Shown piece by piece: positions 35,534 through 48,023 of a DNA stretch of 64,000 nt. This DNA comes from Crossaster papposus. Taxonomy: Eukaryota; Echinodermata; Asteroidea; Velatida; Solasteridae. Both the position numbers and the translations under genes were made by a program. The DNA is taken from NCBI GenBank assembly GCA_037893245.1, contig JBAIAA010000749.1:868001-932000 (forward strand), written 5' to 3'. The notes below the pieces were generated by a model. That model saw nothing but the letters and a program-made list of their open reading frames with translations, ran no database searches and was not told where the DNA came from. Each line of letters opens with the position of its first letter. The first letter of the stretch is position 1.

Positions 35534-37063
35534 GTGGTCTAGTCTTTTGAAACATTAGAGAGGCGACACCTGCGAAACGCACTGCATGCGTAGTACAATT
35601 AACCATTCTCAGACATAGCTCCCCGATGTCTTTAAAATGAGAGAGAAAACACAATAAAATAAAATCTATAAAAACCTGAGACAGTTTTCTATTGGTCGAC
35701 TATTTTGGAAACTAGTTTTTATTTTGAATCGTTCATTTTGCTAGACTTGTTATACAGTGTATCACTATTAGTATACATTATTTTAGAAGAACCTCGAATG
35801 TTCAAATTAAAGAGACGATTCATTTACACCGAGTATAATAGAGCGTTGAAAGGGGGGGGGGGGGGAGGTCGTTTGACTACCCCCCCCCCCCACCTCCCAC
35901 ACACACACCTCCAGCATTATGGGCCTGTATACACCACCATTACAATATGGTACTTTGCTAAATTAATGTAAATTGTGGCGTGCAATAAGACCGTATGTAC
36001 GCACCTTGTTTGCAATTAATGTGTACCAACTTTGTAAAGGCATTCAGTCAATTACATACCATGTGTGGACATTCATTTGAAATCGTGTAGTTAAGAATCC
36101 TGGACCAAATTTCACCAAAATACTTATTTTCCTCACACCATACAAATTATTTCAACCCACATTTGTGACTGTTATAGTGTTCCCTTTTCACTTTTCTAAA
36201 TATAACTCTAGCCCATTTTTACCTGGGTATGGTTTCACGAAATAGATTTTTCGAGTTTTACTCAAAAACTAGAAATATTGTTACCGTCGCAATCTGTCGC
36301 AAAATAATCTTTGAGCTCCAGACAAGAACAGGTTAGGAAATTATATCTAGGGTAAATAAGACCACTTTGAAAATGGCCCTCGACGTTAAGAAATTTGTGT
36401 ACAAACGAGAAAGATGAGATGTCATCACCAATACAAATTTGAGAATATAATGCACATCCTTATGTTTTAACTTGTATATACATGTATATGGTTCCAGTGT
36501 TATCAATGGTTCACACTTTATCGGATCCATCCCCAAACGATTTGTTTTTTTAACGAATTAATACCACATACAGTTTTAATATTGCGTGAAAATAGCGCAC
36601 GATATTGTATACATGTATAATACTACCCTTCCCTTTTGAAAACAAATACTCAAGTCTTCCCCACCCCCGCCCTTTACAAAATTGGTGTTGGGTCCACCCT
36701 TACGACTACATGTACATAGTAATAGATATTTTTTTCAACCATACTTTACCAATAACTTAAAGAGATGGGATACCAACAAAGAAATTGAAATTATGTTTAT
36801 TGTATAGCTTTTGTTATTTTATTTCATAAATTTTTGCTAGAGTTTGACTCTACCATTTTTTTGTTATTCGTATAAGAACAAATATAATTTTAGTTTTATG
36901 ATGTAGTATAAAACAAAAGAGGGCAAACAACAAGATTTGATCTAATTGTATAACTCAAACGGCTGAAAACAGAAAGCCACCTAAAAATGTTTATCAGGTA
37001 CTCATTAGAAGATGCAAACGGTGGTGTGTGTTTTTTTTTCAAGCAGCACCCATTGTTACTTAC
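35534..37063. other. no gene seen
   Basis: It holds a G-run facing a C-run (35,852-35,891), a partial M10 repeat (36,225-36,400) and AT-rich sequence. Confidence 0.45.
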
Positions 37064-37330
37064 CGCTTGGTTGACTCCCTGCGTTTATTCCCCTGTGTGT
37101 TCAGACCGGCGGTAACTCACGAGCCAACGCGTGGCTACCTGTTGCTGTGACGTCTGATGTACATGTACACAGCACTCTCCACCAACGGAAGTAACTCGGT
37201 CGTACAGCAGCAACTCACGTATTCAGATGTGGCTGTCTGTTCATTCCGAATGCACACAATATCGACCTGCCCATTTAACACTCTGATCTATACGTGTTGT
37301 TGTCTTCAACCCTGAGATCATTAAAACAGT
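37064..37330 (-). promoter_or_regulatory. possible 5' untranslated exon with strong donor
   Basis: On the minus strand a strong splice donor (AAGCG|GTAAGTAAC) closes a relatively GC- and CpG-rich, non-repetitive stretch with no long reading frame. This is what a first, non-coding exon looks like. It could be the leader of the CNG-type gene, whose first coding exon begins with an acceptor at 16,162, or of the gene near 23.2 kb. The upstream end is not defined; 37,330 is only an approximate limit. Confidence 0.28.
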
Positions 37331-37951
37331 ACACAGCTCGATAGCCAAGAGGAATATATGTTTCTTTGGCGAGGCATGTCAGGAGTATACTAGCACCTTG
37401 CTTATTTCAACCCAACATTATTGCTCGTGTGTCTCGCTCTAGTACTTCCATCCCTCTCCGCCTGGATCGTTGACTTGTAACACAAGAGCGTTAAACCACT
37501 CTCCCGTTGCCACGGTAACGCATCCTAACCAGTTATTAATCTTTTTTCGCTCCTCTCATCACTGGTCGCCCACGTGGCGCGTAAATAGCGCGTGTTGGGT
37601 TGGTGAGATGTGGTCGTGTATATATTTTCATTATACACGAAGTAATAATGCTTATGGCGGTGATGGTAAGTGGGCGTATAGTGATGGGTGCTTACATCGA
37701 CGGTAAACATAGCACGTTTATGCGTTTGTCGTTGATTGTCAAGTGTCTCATCATGCGCCTAGAATAATATTAAAATGTTATTGTGCGAGCATAGTTCATT
37801 AGTGCGAACGTTGGGAGCCGATCATTATAAATATAAGTCAGTTTGTCATGTGTCAAGATTCCTCGATTTGCTGTGGCCTTAATTTCGATGAATCGTTCTT
37901 CCTTTTTTTGAGAGTGCGCGTTTTATACCGTCAATTGCGTTTCTAATATCG

Positions 37952-38240
37952 GTACCCTGTGGAGACCTGAACACAATGGGAGTCAAAAGGTCTCCACTGG
38001 GTATATTTCTAAAGATGAATAGGTCTCCACAAGATTTTCACGAAATAGATTCATAGACTTTACTCAAAACGGAGTGTTTGGGTTAGGGTTAGGTTTGGGG
38101 TTGGGGTATAATGTAGGATATTATTTGGTCCAAATTTCAATCCAGGGAACTGTGGTTGAAATAGGAGCATTTTGAAGAAAATGTTTGACAGTCCCCAAAA
38201 TGCTGTACACGAGGACGAAGACGTCTCCACAAGGATACAA
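37952..38240 (+). repeat. M10 repeat, second copy
   Basis: Shares tcggtaccctgtggagacct, agatgaataggtctccac, ggttagggttaggtttgggg and caaatttcaatccaggga with the copy at 8,459. A shorter related stretch lies at about 36,225-36,400 (ggtttcacgaaatagatttt). Confidence 0.72.
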
Positions 38241-38895
38241 ATTGAGGAGTGATGGCCGTTAAACAAACGAGGACAATGGGTCCACGATTGACATTTGTGT
38301 ACAAAACATATAGGGAGGTCTTCCGAAAAGTACAAACAAAAGAGAGACAACAGGAGGTCCACAATGGAAGGGGTTTACAGGTGTGTGCGAGTGTGGACTT
38401 CAGAACAAAAGATGTCCACACAATACACAAACCGAAAACATTGTGTAGAGTCGCACATGTCCACACATGTAGACAAACAGATCTCGTTGTTTTTCATTGA
38501 CAAGATTAGGCTCTTGTCATTATGACCAGAACCCACGCGCCAAATATTTTCATTGTGGTGGTGAATAATTATCTGGGTACAAGAAAAAGTAGTATACACG
38601 ACTTCAAAGGAACCTGCACACAAGGCATGTATTTATAATGTAGGCCGTGTAGGGGTGTACGTGTGCCTGCATTGTTTGTTTTGGCATTCAACAGGGATGT
38701 TAAATAATAGAAGACAAGGGTCTCCTAATGAGATTCGTGTATAAAACATATGGGAGGTCTGCCGAAAAGTACCCCCAAAAGAAGACAATAGGGGTTAGGG
38801 TTCTCGATTGGGGGTGTTTGCACAATTGCATGGGTGTACACCCATATGGGCAGTGTACATTGTACCATGGAGGAATCGTACTTTTTGGCCTAGGT

Positions 38896-39447
38896 CTATA
38901 GACGATGTGCCCTCTGTTTACATCTGTATTCAAAATGTGCCTGGCAGTATGCGCACGCATCGTGTTTTACATAAATTTGGTTAAAGGGAGGATACACCAT
39001 TTGCAGATATCGACAAAAACATCTTACTCAATTGAAGTAAATAATGATTCTAGGCATTTAGCAAAAGGATTGCGCCAGATATCCTGTAATTATTCTAAGA
39101 AAAATTCGCGATCGCCGTCCGGCTATCGCGAAAAAAACAAAGTTAACATAAGAATAACGGCTCGACCCCGGTTGAAAACAAACGCTGTTTTTCGTGCTTT
39201 TCTCGGCATCCATGATTGTAAAACTTCGGAAAAGTCAGTTAAACGATATTTACTATGAAATACAACCCCCGAAATATACCCATTCATGATAATTCAAGCA
39301 ATTACCAATGGTGTATACTACCTTTAAGAGATGACATCAGAGGTCACATAATTAAAAGGCGATGTAAAACACGATGTGTGCGCATACTGCCGGGCACATT
39401 TGAATACAGATGTAAACACGTGACGTCAGAGGGCACCTCGTCTATAG
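38896..39447 (+). mobile_element. M5 foldback element carrying M1
   Basis: Same arms as the copy at 32,382 (ctatagacgatgtgccctct ... acctcgtctatag). Here M1 occupies the first TTAA site of the core. Confidence 0.8.
38985..39323 (-). mobile_element. M1 element inside M5
   Basis: Reverse-oriented M1 copy with perfect TTAA at both ends (38,981-38,984 and 39,324-39,327), interrupting the M5 element at 38,896-39,447. Confidence 0.87.
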
Positions 39448-39701
39448 TTTGGACATGTAGCAGTATTTGTGGTTCTCGTCAAGAAAACAAAGTCTTGCTT
39501 CGCGTTCTGGTTTGTAATTTGGAAATTTACACGCGATTTGTATGACGTCAACAACACTGATACACCAACCTCCACATAAAAAGGGGGGGCGGGGGGCGGA
39601 GTGACAAAAAATGAAAACAAAATTGACTATTGTGCGAATATTGGCAAACCCCTTATCGTAAATTCATCGGTTGGGTACCCTTTTGATTGATATCAAATAA
39701 T

Positions 39702-39867
39702 AATTGTGACCCAGCACGAGTAAATGAGACACTTTGAGGCAAAAATGAAAATTGAGATTTTGATTTCATCATTTAAAGCTAAGCAAGCTTTAAATGATGA
39801 AATCAAAATCTCAATTTTCATTTTTGCCTCAAAGTGTCTCATTTTATACTCGTGCTGGGTCACAATT
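39702..39867. repeat. near-perfect 166-bp hairpin
   Basis: Arms of about 78 bases (aattgtgacccagcacgagt ... atcatttaaagct on the left) are complementary except for one 3-base indel. The loop is only a few bases (taagca). The single-strand folding energy would be very high. Confidence 0.85.
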
Positions 39868-40682
39868 TATGATCATATAAATATTCGGCGGACCATTATA
39901 AAGCTCATTTCAATAACCAACATCCAAGATGAAATGAACATTACATCACTGCAAATGTCAGTTTACAGAGTGGCAAACAAAAATTGGACAAGCGTTCTTC
40001 CGCTGTCCCGAGGCGAAATAGGTATAATGGATTAGGGAGCCTGTCTGAAAGAAAAACATACCAAGATAGGGTCTGAAGCTAAAACTATAGGGATTTCTTA
40101 GTCTCATTTTTCTTCTCGAAGGATTCTCCATTAATTGGTATGGGTAGTTTTGGCCTCAGCGTGCCGGGAGATGTTCTTGCCCGTTTTTAAGGTGGTGGGA
40201 GGGGGTTACCGTACCATGTATAGTCACATTTCTATCTTTAATATCCTGTAGGCCTACTTTCCCGGCGCTGCATGCGATGCAGTAGTCTAGTTTGACGGAG
40301 CTATATCCGTTACGTCGTGTTAATTTATGCGACACCGCGTGCCAGCCAAGGTGCACTAAACTGCTAATAGTGGGGTGTTTTTCATGAGAAAACATCCCAA
40401 CGCGTCTTAATGTGAAGTTTTCACACTGAATGTGCGACTGGAATCACGACAAGCAACTGGTGTCAAAACAGCAAAATTCTGACCCAAAGAATCGTTCCCG
40501 CAAGATTAGCACAAAGACGGTCAACTTTGTTATGGATGGGCGTTTTGACGTTTATGTTCTTGGCCTACTTGCTCTTTCCAACCAACAATCATTTCAGGAG
40601 AAACGACTCAGCCACTTTCAATTGAGGCAGTATCCTAGCTTTAAGGTAACCCCTGTAGTTTGTCCGTGTTCGTAAACCATTG

Positions 40683-41090
40683 AACTTTCCAGTTCTGAAA
40701 GTTTCCAGAATATTCACCGGTTTATATTTCGTCATTCCCGACACCAAACTAACACTTAAATGGCCAATAGCCCTGTGTATTGATGACATCACCAATGCTT
40801 CCCGTCGATTGCAGTTTTCAGTGGGCCAAGCGCTTGACGCGCGCGTATACTTTTACGTGCAGAATGCCGACATACGATTAGTTTCGGACCAAAATACGGT
40901 AATATGCGGTTATAACCCCGTCAGTCATGTAAACGAGTTTGTATTTCATGATCGGCCTAATATTTGTAATAACCAGAATTTCATACTATCCGATGTCGTA
41001 CTGTTGGTTAAGCATTCTTCCAACCTGGGTATCACTAAATGTGGTCATAGGACATTTCGGGTAAGGAAATCAGCATTTTTAAGACCTTAA
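40683..41090 (+). other. unassigned 136-codon open frame
   Basis: One of the longer ATG-started plus frames in the window (MNFPVLKVSRIFTGLYFVIP...), ending before a TAA at 41,088. It has mixed composition, scattered cysteines, no signal peptide and no recognised domain. No splice sites or partner exons are evident, and a short unrelated frame (40,430-40,675) precedes it. It may be chance or an old mobile-element ORF. Confidence 0.15.
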
Positions 41091-41530
41091 ACAAAATTCC
41101 AAGAAAACAATTCCAAGGTTGAATTGTTTACGTGTTCGTGCAACAAAGTAGAGAAGAAGTTTAGCGCAATTCGGTTAACCCTGAGGGTTGGGCATTTTCC
41201 ATGTCGTCAAATAGGGATAACCTTTCTTATAGTTTCGATTTTGGAAACCGAAAATTCGAAACCAACCTAAAACAAATATTAAGCCTTCCATTTGTTGTGT
41301 GACACGGGCTACAGAAAACAACTGCAACATCCAATTTGCTCTGTGGTCTCTGATTGCATCTGTATTCACTTACTAGTGGTTTCTAGAGTTCCCATCCATG
41401 TTTTCTCTCCACATTACAGCCCTGCAGTGGGTTTTGTAGAATCCCCAGTGGTCACTGAATCTTGCAAGCTTTACCCAGCCATTGAGAGGGCATGTCATGC
41501 GGCACCTAACTCATCACTTTCTGTTAATTA

Positions 41531-41890
41531 ACCATTTGCGTGTGGGATTTAAATAATATCTAGTACACTGACTTGTTCACACAGCTTGGCACAGTTTGAC
41601 TTTAAATTATCCAGACCAAATACACTGTTGCTATGTCACGTGAGTCGGGGCAAACTCTTGTATAGTTACGTTAGAGACGCTCAGCACCAATACATTGTTC
41701 ACAATGGTTGAGAATGGTACAAAAACACCCGACCATTCCAGAGCCGGGGGTTGCTAGCGTAAGGCTTGCCCCGAATCACGTGATATAGCAACAGTGTCTT
41801 TGGTCTGAATAATTTAAATGTAAACTGTGCCAAGCTGTATGAACAAGTCAGTGTACCAGATATTATTCAAATTCCACAAGCAAATGGATA
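41531..41890. mobile_element. foldback element, shorter copy
   Basis: Inverted arms from accatttgcgtgtggga to cacaagcaaatgg match the inner 360 bp of the copy at 31,731. The outer arms are absent, so the shorter form may be the unit and the longer one a compound. Confidence 0.8.
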
Positions 41891-42058
41891 ATTGGCTGTA
41901 TTGTAAGCTGGATGATATCTTCCGGTAAAATCAAATCGTTTTTCGGTTTGAAAAACAAAGCAAAAAGGATATTAACCTCATTTTAAAATCTCCGATTTCT
42001 CACACCGTTATTTAGGTTGTGATGTACATGTGTATTTTAGTTTTTCTAAACTTATTAA

Positions 42059-42390
42059 AGGTAGGATACACCATTGGTAATTGCTTGAATTATCATGAAT
42101 GGGTGGATTTGGGAATTGTATTTTATAGTAAATATCGTTTAACTGACCTGTTCTAAGTCTACAATCATGAATGCCGAGGAAAGCAAGAAAAACGGCGTTC
42201 GTTTTCAACCGGCGTCGGGCAGTGGTTCTTATGTTGTTTTTTCGCGATCGCAGTCTGGCAATTTTTCGGAACAATTATATATCTAGCGCAATCATTTTGC
42301 TGGATGCCTACAATTATTATTTACTTTCAAATAAATAAAACATTTCTTAATTATTCGGTAGTAAACATTTTCAATTTCTTTATCCTACCT
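42059..42390 (+). mobile_element. M1 element
   Basis: Ends AGGTAGGATACACCATTGGT and tatcctacct, with TTAA at 42,055-42,058 and 42,391-42,394. The 88-codon minus frame across it is repeat sequence. Confidence 0.87.
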
Positions 42391-43096
42391 TTAACTGACA
42401 CATATCGATAAACATGAAACGTGCAAGAAAACCACTTCATCATATTGAAATATGGACACAAACATTACAGTGCGATTTTTATTGGCATATCAAGTCGTCC
42501 GCGTACACGTATTCGACTTTAATAACCTTTAACAATACAACTGAATTTACAAATTGTTGTAAAACAAATATTTACATGTACAAATATTGTACATATGTAT
42601 ATTATATGGACATAAATAAGTAACAACGAATCTCTACAGTTTGAGGCAGTATTCAAAACCAACCCCACAACAAAGTGTATTTATTTGTATTATCAAAGGA
42701 AATGGGAATTGGACTGAAATACACGTAATTCAATATTCTTTGGTGCAATATCGATATGATCAATATGAAAATGTAAGTCAAAGTAAAAAAAAAGAAATTA
42801 AATAAATAAATAAATAAATAAATAGGGTTTTACCGGGCTTTCAGTATTTGCTGTTAATAACATGTTTACTGCACAATAAGCCTCGTTTGGCATGTTATGT
42901 ACTCCATAATTTGTGCTCCGTCATCAACTAAAGCTCTTGGAAGTACAGTTGCAGTACTCCTGCGCCAGAGCTCTTCGTTGTGCGATTCACAAGAAAACTA
43001 TTTTAAAAAGTAGGAACTTCAGGTGGAGAAGTAGGAGCAAGATAAAACAAAACTGGCAACAGTAGAAACAGTAAGTCAAACTTGAAAGCCTGAAAG

Positions 43097-43296
43097 TATA
43101 AACGATGTGCCCTCTGACGTCACGTGTTTACATCTGTATTCAAATGTGCCCGGCAGTATGCGCATACATCGTGTTTTACAATTTGATTAAAGAGTGATGT
43201 CGCAGGTCAAAATTATGTGACCTTTGATGTCATCTCTTTATTTATGTAAAACATGATGCGTGCGCATACTGCCGGGCACATTTGAATATACATGTA
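43097..43296 (+). mobile_element. M5 foldback element, no insert, truncated
   Basis: M5 copy with an uninterrupted core (gattaaagagtgatgtcgca ... gatgtcatctctttatttat), which shows the empty target. The right arm stops after cacatttgaatata. Confidence 0.75.
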
Positions 43297-43458
43297 CCAT
43301 GGTATCTGCACGTTTCAGAAAGTAGCCGTGAAAGCTAGCGGGCGCGGCGCTGTGTGATGGTATTCGGACAACTAGCTGTACAAATGCAGTAGCGGCCGCT
43401 ATACACATGTTGCTCTTTCGGGGAACAGGCTTGACAGCCTTGGTCAAGGATAATTTAA

Positions 43459-43795
43459 AGGTAGTTTTCACCATTGGTAATTGCTTGAATTACCAGTAAT
43501 GGGTGAATTTGGCGAGTTGTGTTTATAGTAAATATCGTTTAACTGAACTGTCCGATGTTCATCATGAACGCAAAAAAAACAACCAAAAAACGGCGTTTGT
43601 TTTAAACGTCGAGCTTTTGTTCTTTTTATATTTGATATTTTACGGCAAAAAAAAAAAAAATCGGAACAATTACAGGATATCTAGCGCAATTATTTCGCTG
43701 GAGGCCGAGAATCATTATTTACTTTCAAATAAGTGAGATATTTAATAATTCGGTACGGTAAATTTTTTCGATATCTGCAACTGTGTCCTAACTTT
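43459..43795 (+). mobile_element. M1 element, diverged
   Basis: M1 copy with TTAA at 43,455-43,458 and a decayed right end (ctgtgtcctaactt). The interior has an A-run (43,647-43,660) where other copies have the cgcgatcgc motif. Confidence 0.8.
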
Positions 43796-44507
43796 AGAAC
43801 ATTCAGAGACCACTTTTAATGCTACTCTAAACGAAATTAAAGACCCCAAATAAATGGACTGACACTAAATGTAGTGCTAGGGGTGTAATTTCGATCCTGG
43901 GATTGTATAATATGGTCGTCTGCCACATGCAACCAGCTTTACAGAAAGAAATTGCTACTGCGCATCAATAATTCTGACTTTTTTTAACACGCGGTTTGGT
44001 CGTCATAACGAGCTGCTAAAAAAGTCATTAAATGTACTCGCTTTGCCCGTTTTCAAGACCTTTGAGAACTCAATGTAATACTTTGTAATGCTTTTGAATG
44101 CCTTAAATTTAGAAAAGTTAATTTAATACTTCTTAAGACTTTTTACAGACAATATAGGCCTTATTCTCGGGTCGGACATCTTAAATTAAAAGCCAAGTAA
44201 AATATTCCTTTTTTGAACTTGCAAATAGAAACTTAAAGTACTATAATAAAGTAAATTACAAATTAATACCAGACTGCTCTGATGAATGATTTACAATTTG
44301 CGACACACCGATGAAACACACGGGCGCACAAGATGGAGGACGATAGTCATATCGAGTTGATAATGGAGATCAACGCTTGGAACGCATAATTACTCTGGCG
44401 GTTTACAAGGCCTATTTACATTGTACACATAATACGTGATTTTGTCGCAACGACTATCTCGCGCGGCTATGTCGAACACACGCATACGTGTGTAAACGAA
44501 CAAAAAA

Positions 44508-45072
44508 AACTCATCACAAAAAGTATCGAGACACTTAAAAATGAGCCAATAATTAACGGCCCGAAAGGGTATGGATTAATCGAAGCAAATAACCCAGTGC
44601 ATAATTTTGACAACTCGATTGTTGAGATACGATGTTGCGGAGCGGAGTTATTGTCATTTCAGTGGTCGTAGATCCAGTTTCAAAAGTGACAATCATCCCT
44701 ATAGAAGCAGGTTCGTATTGACCATGTTGAAGTTAAATGATCAGCCAATATGATAATCTCTACAATTAAAATTAAATTCAAAAGAAAAGGCGGGCATATG
44801 TAGAGGTTATCTTATTGGCTGATCATTTAACATCAACATGATCAATACAAACCTGCTTATATAGGGATGAATGTCACTTTTGAAACTGGACCTACGACCA
44901 TTGAAATGACAATAACTCCGCTTCGCAACATCGTATCTCAACAATCGAGGTGTCAAAATACGCAGAACAAAATTATGCACTGGGTTATTTGCTTCGATTA
45001 ATCCATACCCTTTCGGGCCGTTAATTATTGGCTCATTTTTAAGTGTCTCAATACTTTTTTGTGATGAGTTTT
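44508..45072. mobile_element. 565-bp foldback element
   Basis: A left arm starting actcatcacaaaaagtatcg and a right arm ending caatacttttttgtgatgag are near-perfect inverted repeats about 260-270 bases long. They meet near 44,770-44,800 around an AT-rich centre. Shared marks include gggtatggattaatcgaagc and aacccagtgcataattttg. It has no coding frame. Confidence 0.85.
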
Positions 45073-46202
45073 AGTCCAGTCAATCTATAAATTAAAAAAA
45101 TGGGTTACACCTAGACAAAATTGTAACACAAATGATTTTTGCTGTAACTATCTTTAAAAACCCTCCCAAACAACATATCCAAAAAGTAGAAAAAAGAAGC
45201 ATGGGAAAAGACATAGATTGACTGGACTATTTAGAACGCGATATGTTGCGCGACTTTTAAAAATATTATAGCGATAGGGCGCACGACTTTGTCGCGTAAT
45301 GTATACGCTTGTATATAAATACGTGGACTTATCGCTCGACAAAATCGCGTCATCATGAAGGTCTCTGGTAATCCGGAACCATTGCTCCAAAACACTACAC
45401 AGTGTACTGTTTGAAGGGGAAAAAAATTATTAGGAACAAAATTTGACCAGATGCTCCAAAAGTTCCGATATTCACAACCGGTTCACAGCTGTTACAATTA
45501 CGATCGCAAAATTACGATAAGAAGAAATGGGTTGATGTAAAAATGACTCAGATTTTCTTCACTTCTTTAAAAAAAATATTTACGAAAAAAATTAGGTTTT
45601 TGATGCGGCTGCAAAAAAAGAATGCGCAAGAACGATAAACTATTATATTTTGTTTATTTGGCCTAAACTTTACGTTTTTGTTTTAATACAACAAAAAGGT
45701 ACAAAAACAAATTCAAGAAAAAAACATTTTGTTAACACTTTTTTTGTAGGTTCTGTCACAGAAAAAAAATGAACATAGAAAGCTGCTAACCTCTGGCATT
45801 ATTGCAAAACCGTCTGGTACAAAGCTGTTCCCGTTGTCACATTAATTATATACATACTCGAGTAAAAAAAACAAATTGACATGCAGGCAAACATACACAT
45901 TAATGATTAACAATGTAAACAAATGGAGCTGGTCGGACACCACATCTGTGCAGATTTTCACTGGTTATTTAGCACCTTCAAGTGAAGAGATTCTTGACAG
46001 GTGTAAGCACAGCACTAGGAATGAAGAAATTAAAAATCAAAACACTAAAATTGAAGGTAAAAACAAAACAGAAGCTTTCTGCTAGAAAGAGTTGCGTGTA
46101 AATCCTAATAACAATATCGATTGCAGCAGTTAACGTTGAAACGTCGTTTGGTGTGCATATTTCAATAAACAAATGAAACAAAATATTCAAAATTAATGTT
46201 GA
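45073..46202. other. no gene seen
   Basis: AT-rich sequence with several A-runs. Frames at 45,154-45,390 and 45,978-46,316 have no recognisable content. Confidence 0.45.
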
Positions 46203-46294
46203 AAGGGATCGTATACGTTTGGTAATTACTCCAAACATTAATGACAATAAAAACTTACTTGGTAAGAAGTAGAGCAGCTTTGGATAGTATAATG

Positions 46295-48023
46295 GATAGT
46301 ATAAATATTGTACCAATTCTCAAGGGTTTGAAATGTGATTCTGACGAACTTAAGAATTATCGTCCTATTGCAAACTTGAAGTTCTTTTCTAAGACATTAG
46401 AAAGAATGGCAGCATTACAGTTGCAACGGTACATAAATGATCATGAACTATACTGGGTATAGATCATTTCATAGTGTGGAAACTGCCTCACTGCGAATAT
46501 CAAATGATGTATTGTTGACAATTGATAAGGGTGAAGAAGTCATACTTGTCCTCTTAGATTTTTCGTCTGCGTTTGATACCATAAAGCATGATATCTTGTT
46601 GCAACGATTGTCACAAAAGTTTGGTATTTGCAGTAGGGCACTCGACTGGATTGAGTCTTGTCAAATCGAACCCACACTGTTGTTATGAGAAAACGAACCA
46701 TCATCAAGATATTGTACTTCTCAAGGGGTACCACAAGGATCAGTGCTAGGTCCCCTGTTGTTCACACTATACACTTCACCACTAGAGGTACTAATTGACA
46801 TTCATAATGTTCATAAAATGTTTTACGCTGTCGACACTCAATTGTATATAGCATTTAAACAGTCGGATGTAGGAGATGTTATTTCACAAATGGTTGATTG
46901 TGTTCAAGGCAGAATGGTCACAAGTAAACGGTCTTAACCAGTTCGCGCCGGGATTATTTTAACATCGCCGAGCCGAGGGGCGGGATTATTTTTGACGAAA
47001 CTCGATCCGAAGCGGGTTCAGGCTGATAGTGCCGGGTAGCACACCCACGCATTTCCGGCCTTGCTCGCTGCTGACATACATTTCCGAACTTGAACTTGGC
47101 GTGTTTATGCGTCATCCGTTTTGAATTTGGGGAATTTTGTGCGTTTATATACGTCATCCGGCACGAACTGGTTAAGCTCAATAGCAACAAGACTGAATTT
47201 CTTCACATATCTTCACGTTTTCGTTCGACAGATCGTATATCATTTATTGACTTAGATGGCACGCAGGTTAATTCTGTCAAGTTTGGAAATGTGGGTGCAA
47301 TATTTGATGATCATTTTACTATGGACTATTTTGTTTCACAGAATTGCAGATCTGCATCTTTTGCACTTTACAAAATTGGAAAAATTCGCAATCTGATAGA
47401 TAAACATACTACTGAACGCTTAATTCACGCATTTGTGATGTGTCACCTCGATTTCTGTAATAGCCTCCTTTCTGGGATTCCGGCTCGTCAAGTGCAAAAG
47501 ATGCAGATTGTGCAGAACTCTGCAGCTCGGCTTATTTATCGCATTAAAAAACACGAATCTGTGTCTCTTCTCCTAAGAGAATTACATTGGCTACCCATTC
47601 ACTCTCGCATTTCATTCAAAATGTTGTTGTTGGCATACGAATGTTTTTATAATTTTGCGCCACCTTATTTGATAGAGCTCTTCTCTTAGAAATCTTCGTT
47701 CTAATAAGAAAAAATTGTTTGTTATTCCACCAGTTTCGACCAGGTCATATGGTGAACGCAGCTTCGCTCACACTGCCTCAACCATATGGAACAATCTCCC
47801 GGAACATTTGAAAAATATTGATTCCATTGATAAGTTCAAGATTGCTTTAAAGATGCACCTATTTAACATTTAGGTCATGCATTTTTGTTTGAAACCTAGT
47901 ACATCTTGTATTTGTATTTTGTTTTCTTTTTTTCCTTTCTCTACAGCGCATAGGGACATCTTTAATCACTATGTGTTATACGCTATATACAAAATGGTTA
48001 ATTATTATTATTATTACATGTAT
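46295..48023 (+). mobile_element. 5'-truncated L2-like LINE (reverse transcriptase)
   Basis: A non-LTR retrotransposon fragment inserted into an M2 element. The translation runs through RT motifs in order: YRPIANLKFFSKTLERMAAL; LLDFSSAFDTIKHDILL; SQGVPQGSVLGPLLFTLYTS; FYAVDTQLY; then the thumb and the C-terminal region with HLDFCNSLLSGIP, AARLIYRI, LHWLPIHSRI and, after a frameshift near 47,690, WNNLP. The catalytic YADD is changed to YAVD and the frame is broken, so it is dead. The 3' end is an (ATT)n tail at 47,998-48,016, and flanking TATAATG copies (46,288-46,294 and 48,024-48,030) look like a target duplication. The 5' part (ORF1, endonuclease, start of RT) is missing. An M3 element interrupts it at 46,938-47,171. 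Confidence 0.85.
46938..47171 (+). mobile_element. M3 element inside the L2 reverse transcriptase
   Basis: A 234-bp element with ends CCAGTTCGCGCCGGGATTAT and (right) GGCACGAACTGG, flanked by perfect TTAA duplications (46,934-46,937 and 47,172-47,175). Removing it with one TTAA rejoins the RT frame exactly. This shows it landed cleanly in the LINE after the LINE had inserted. Confidence 0.9.

Noticed and set aside
38245-38623. Overlapping frames on both strands as coding sequence
   Set aside because: Low-complexity cacac/gtgtg-rich sequence with repeated gtccacaca units opens several frames at once. No domain or splice pair.
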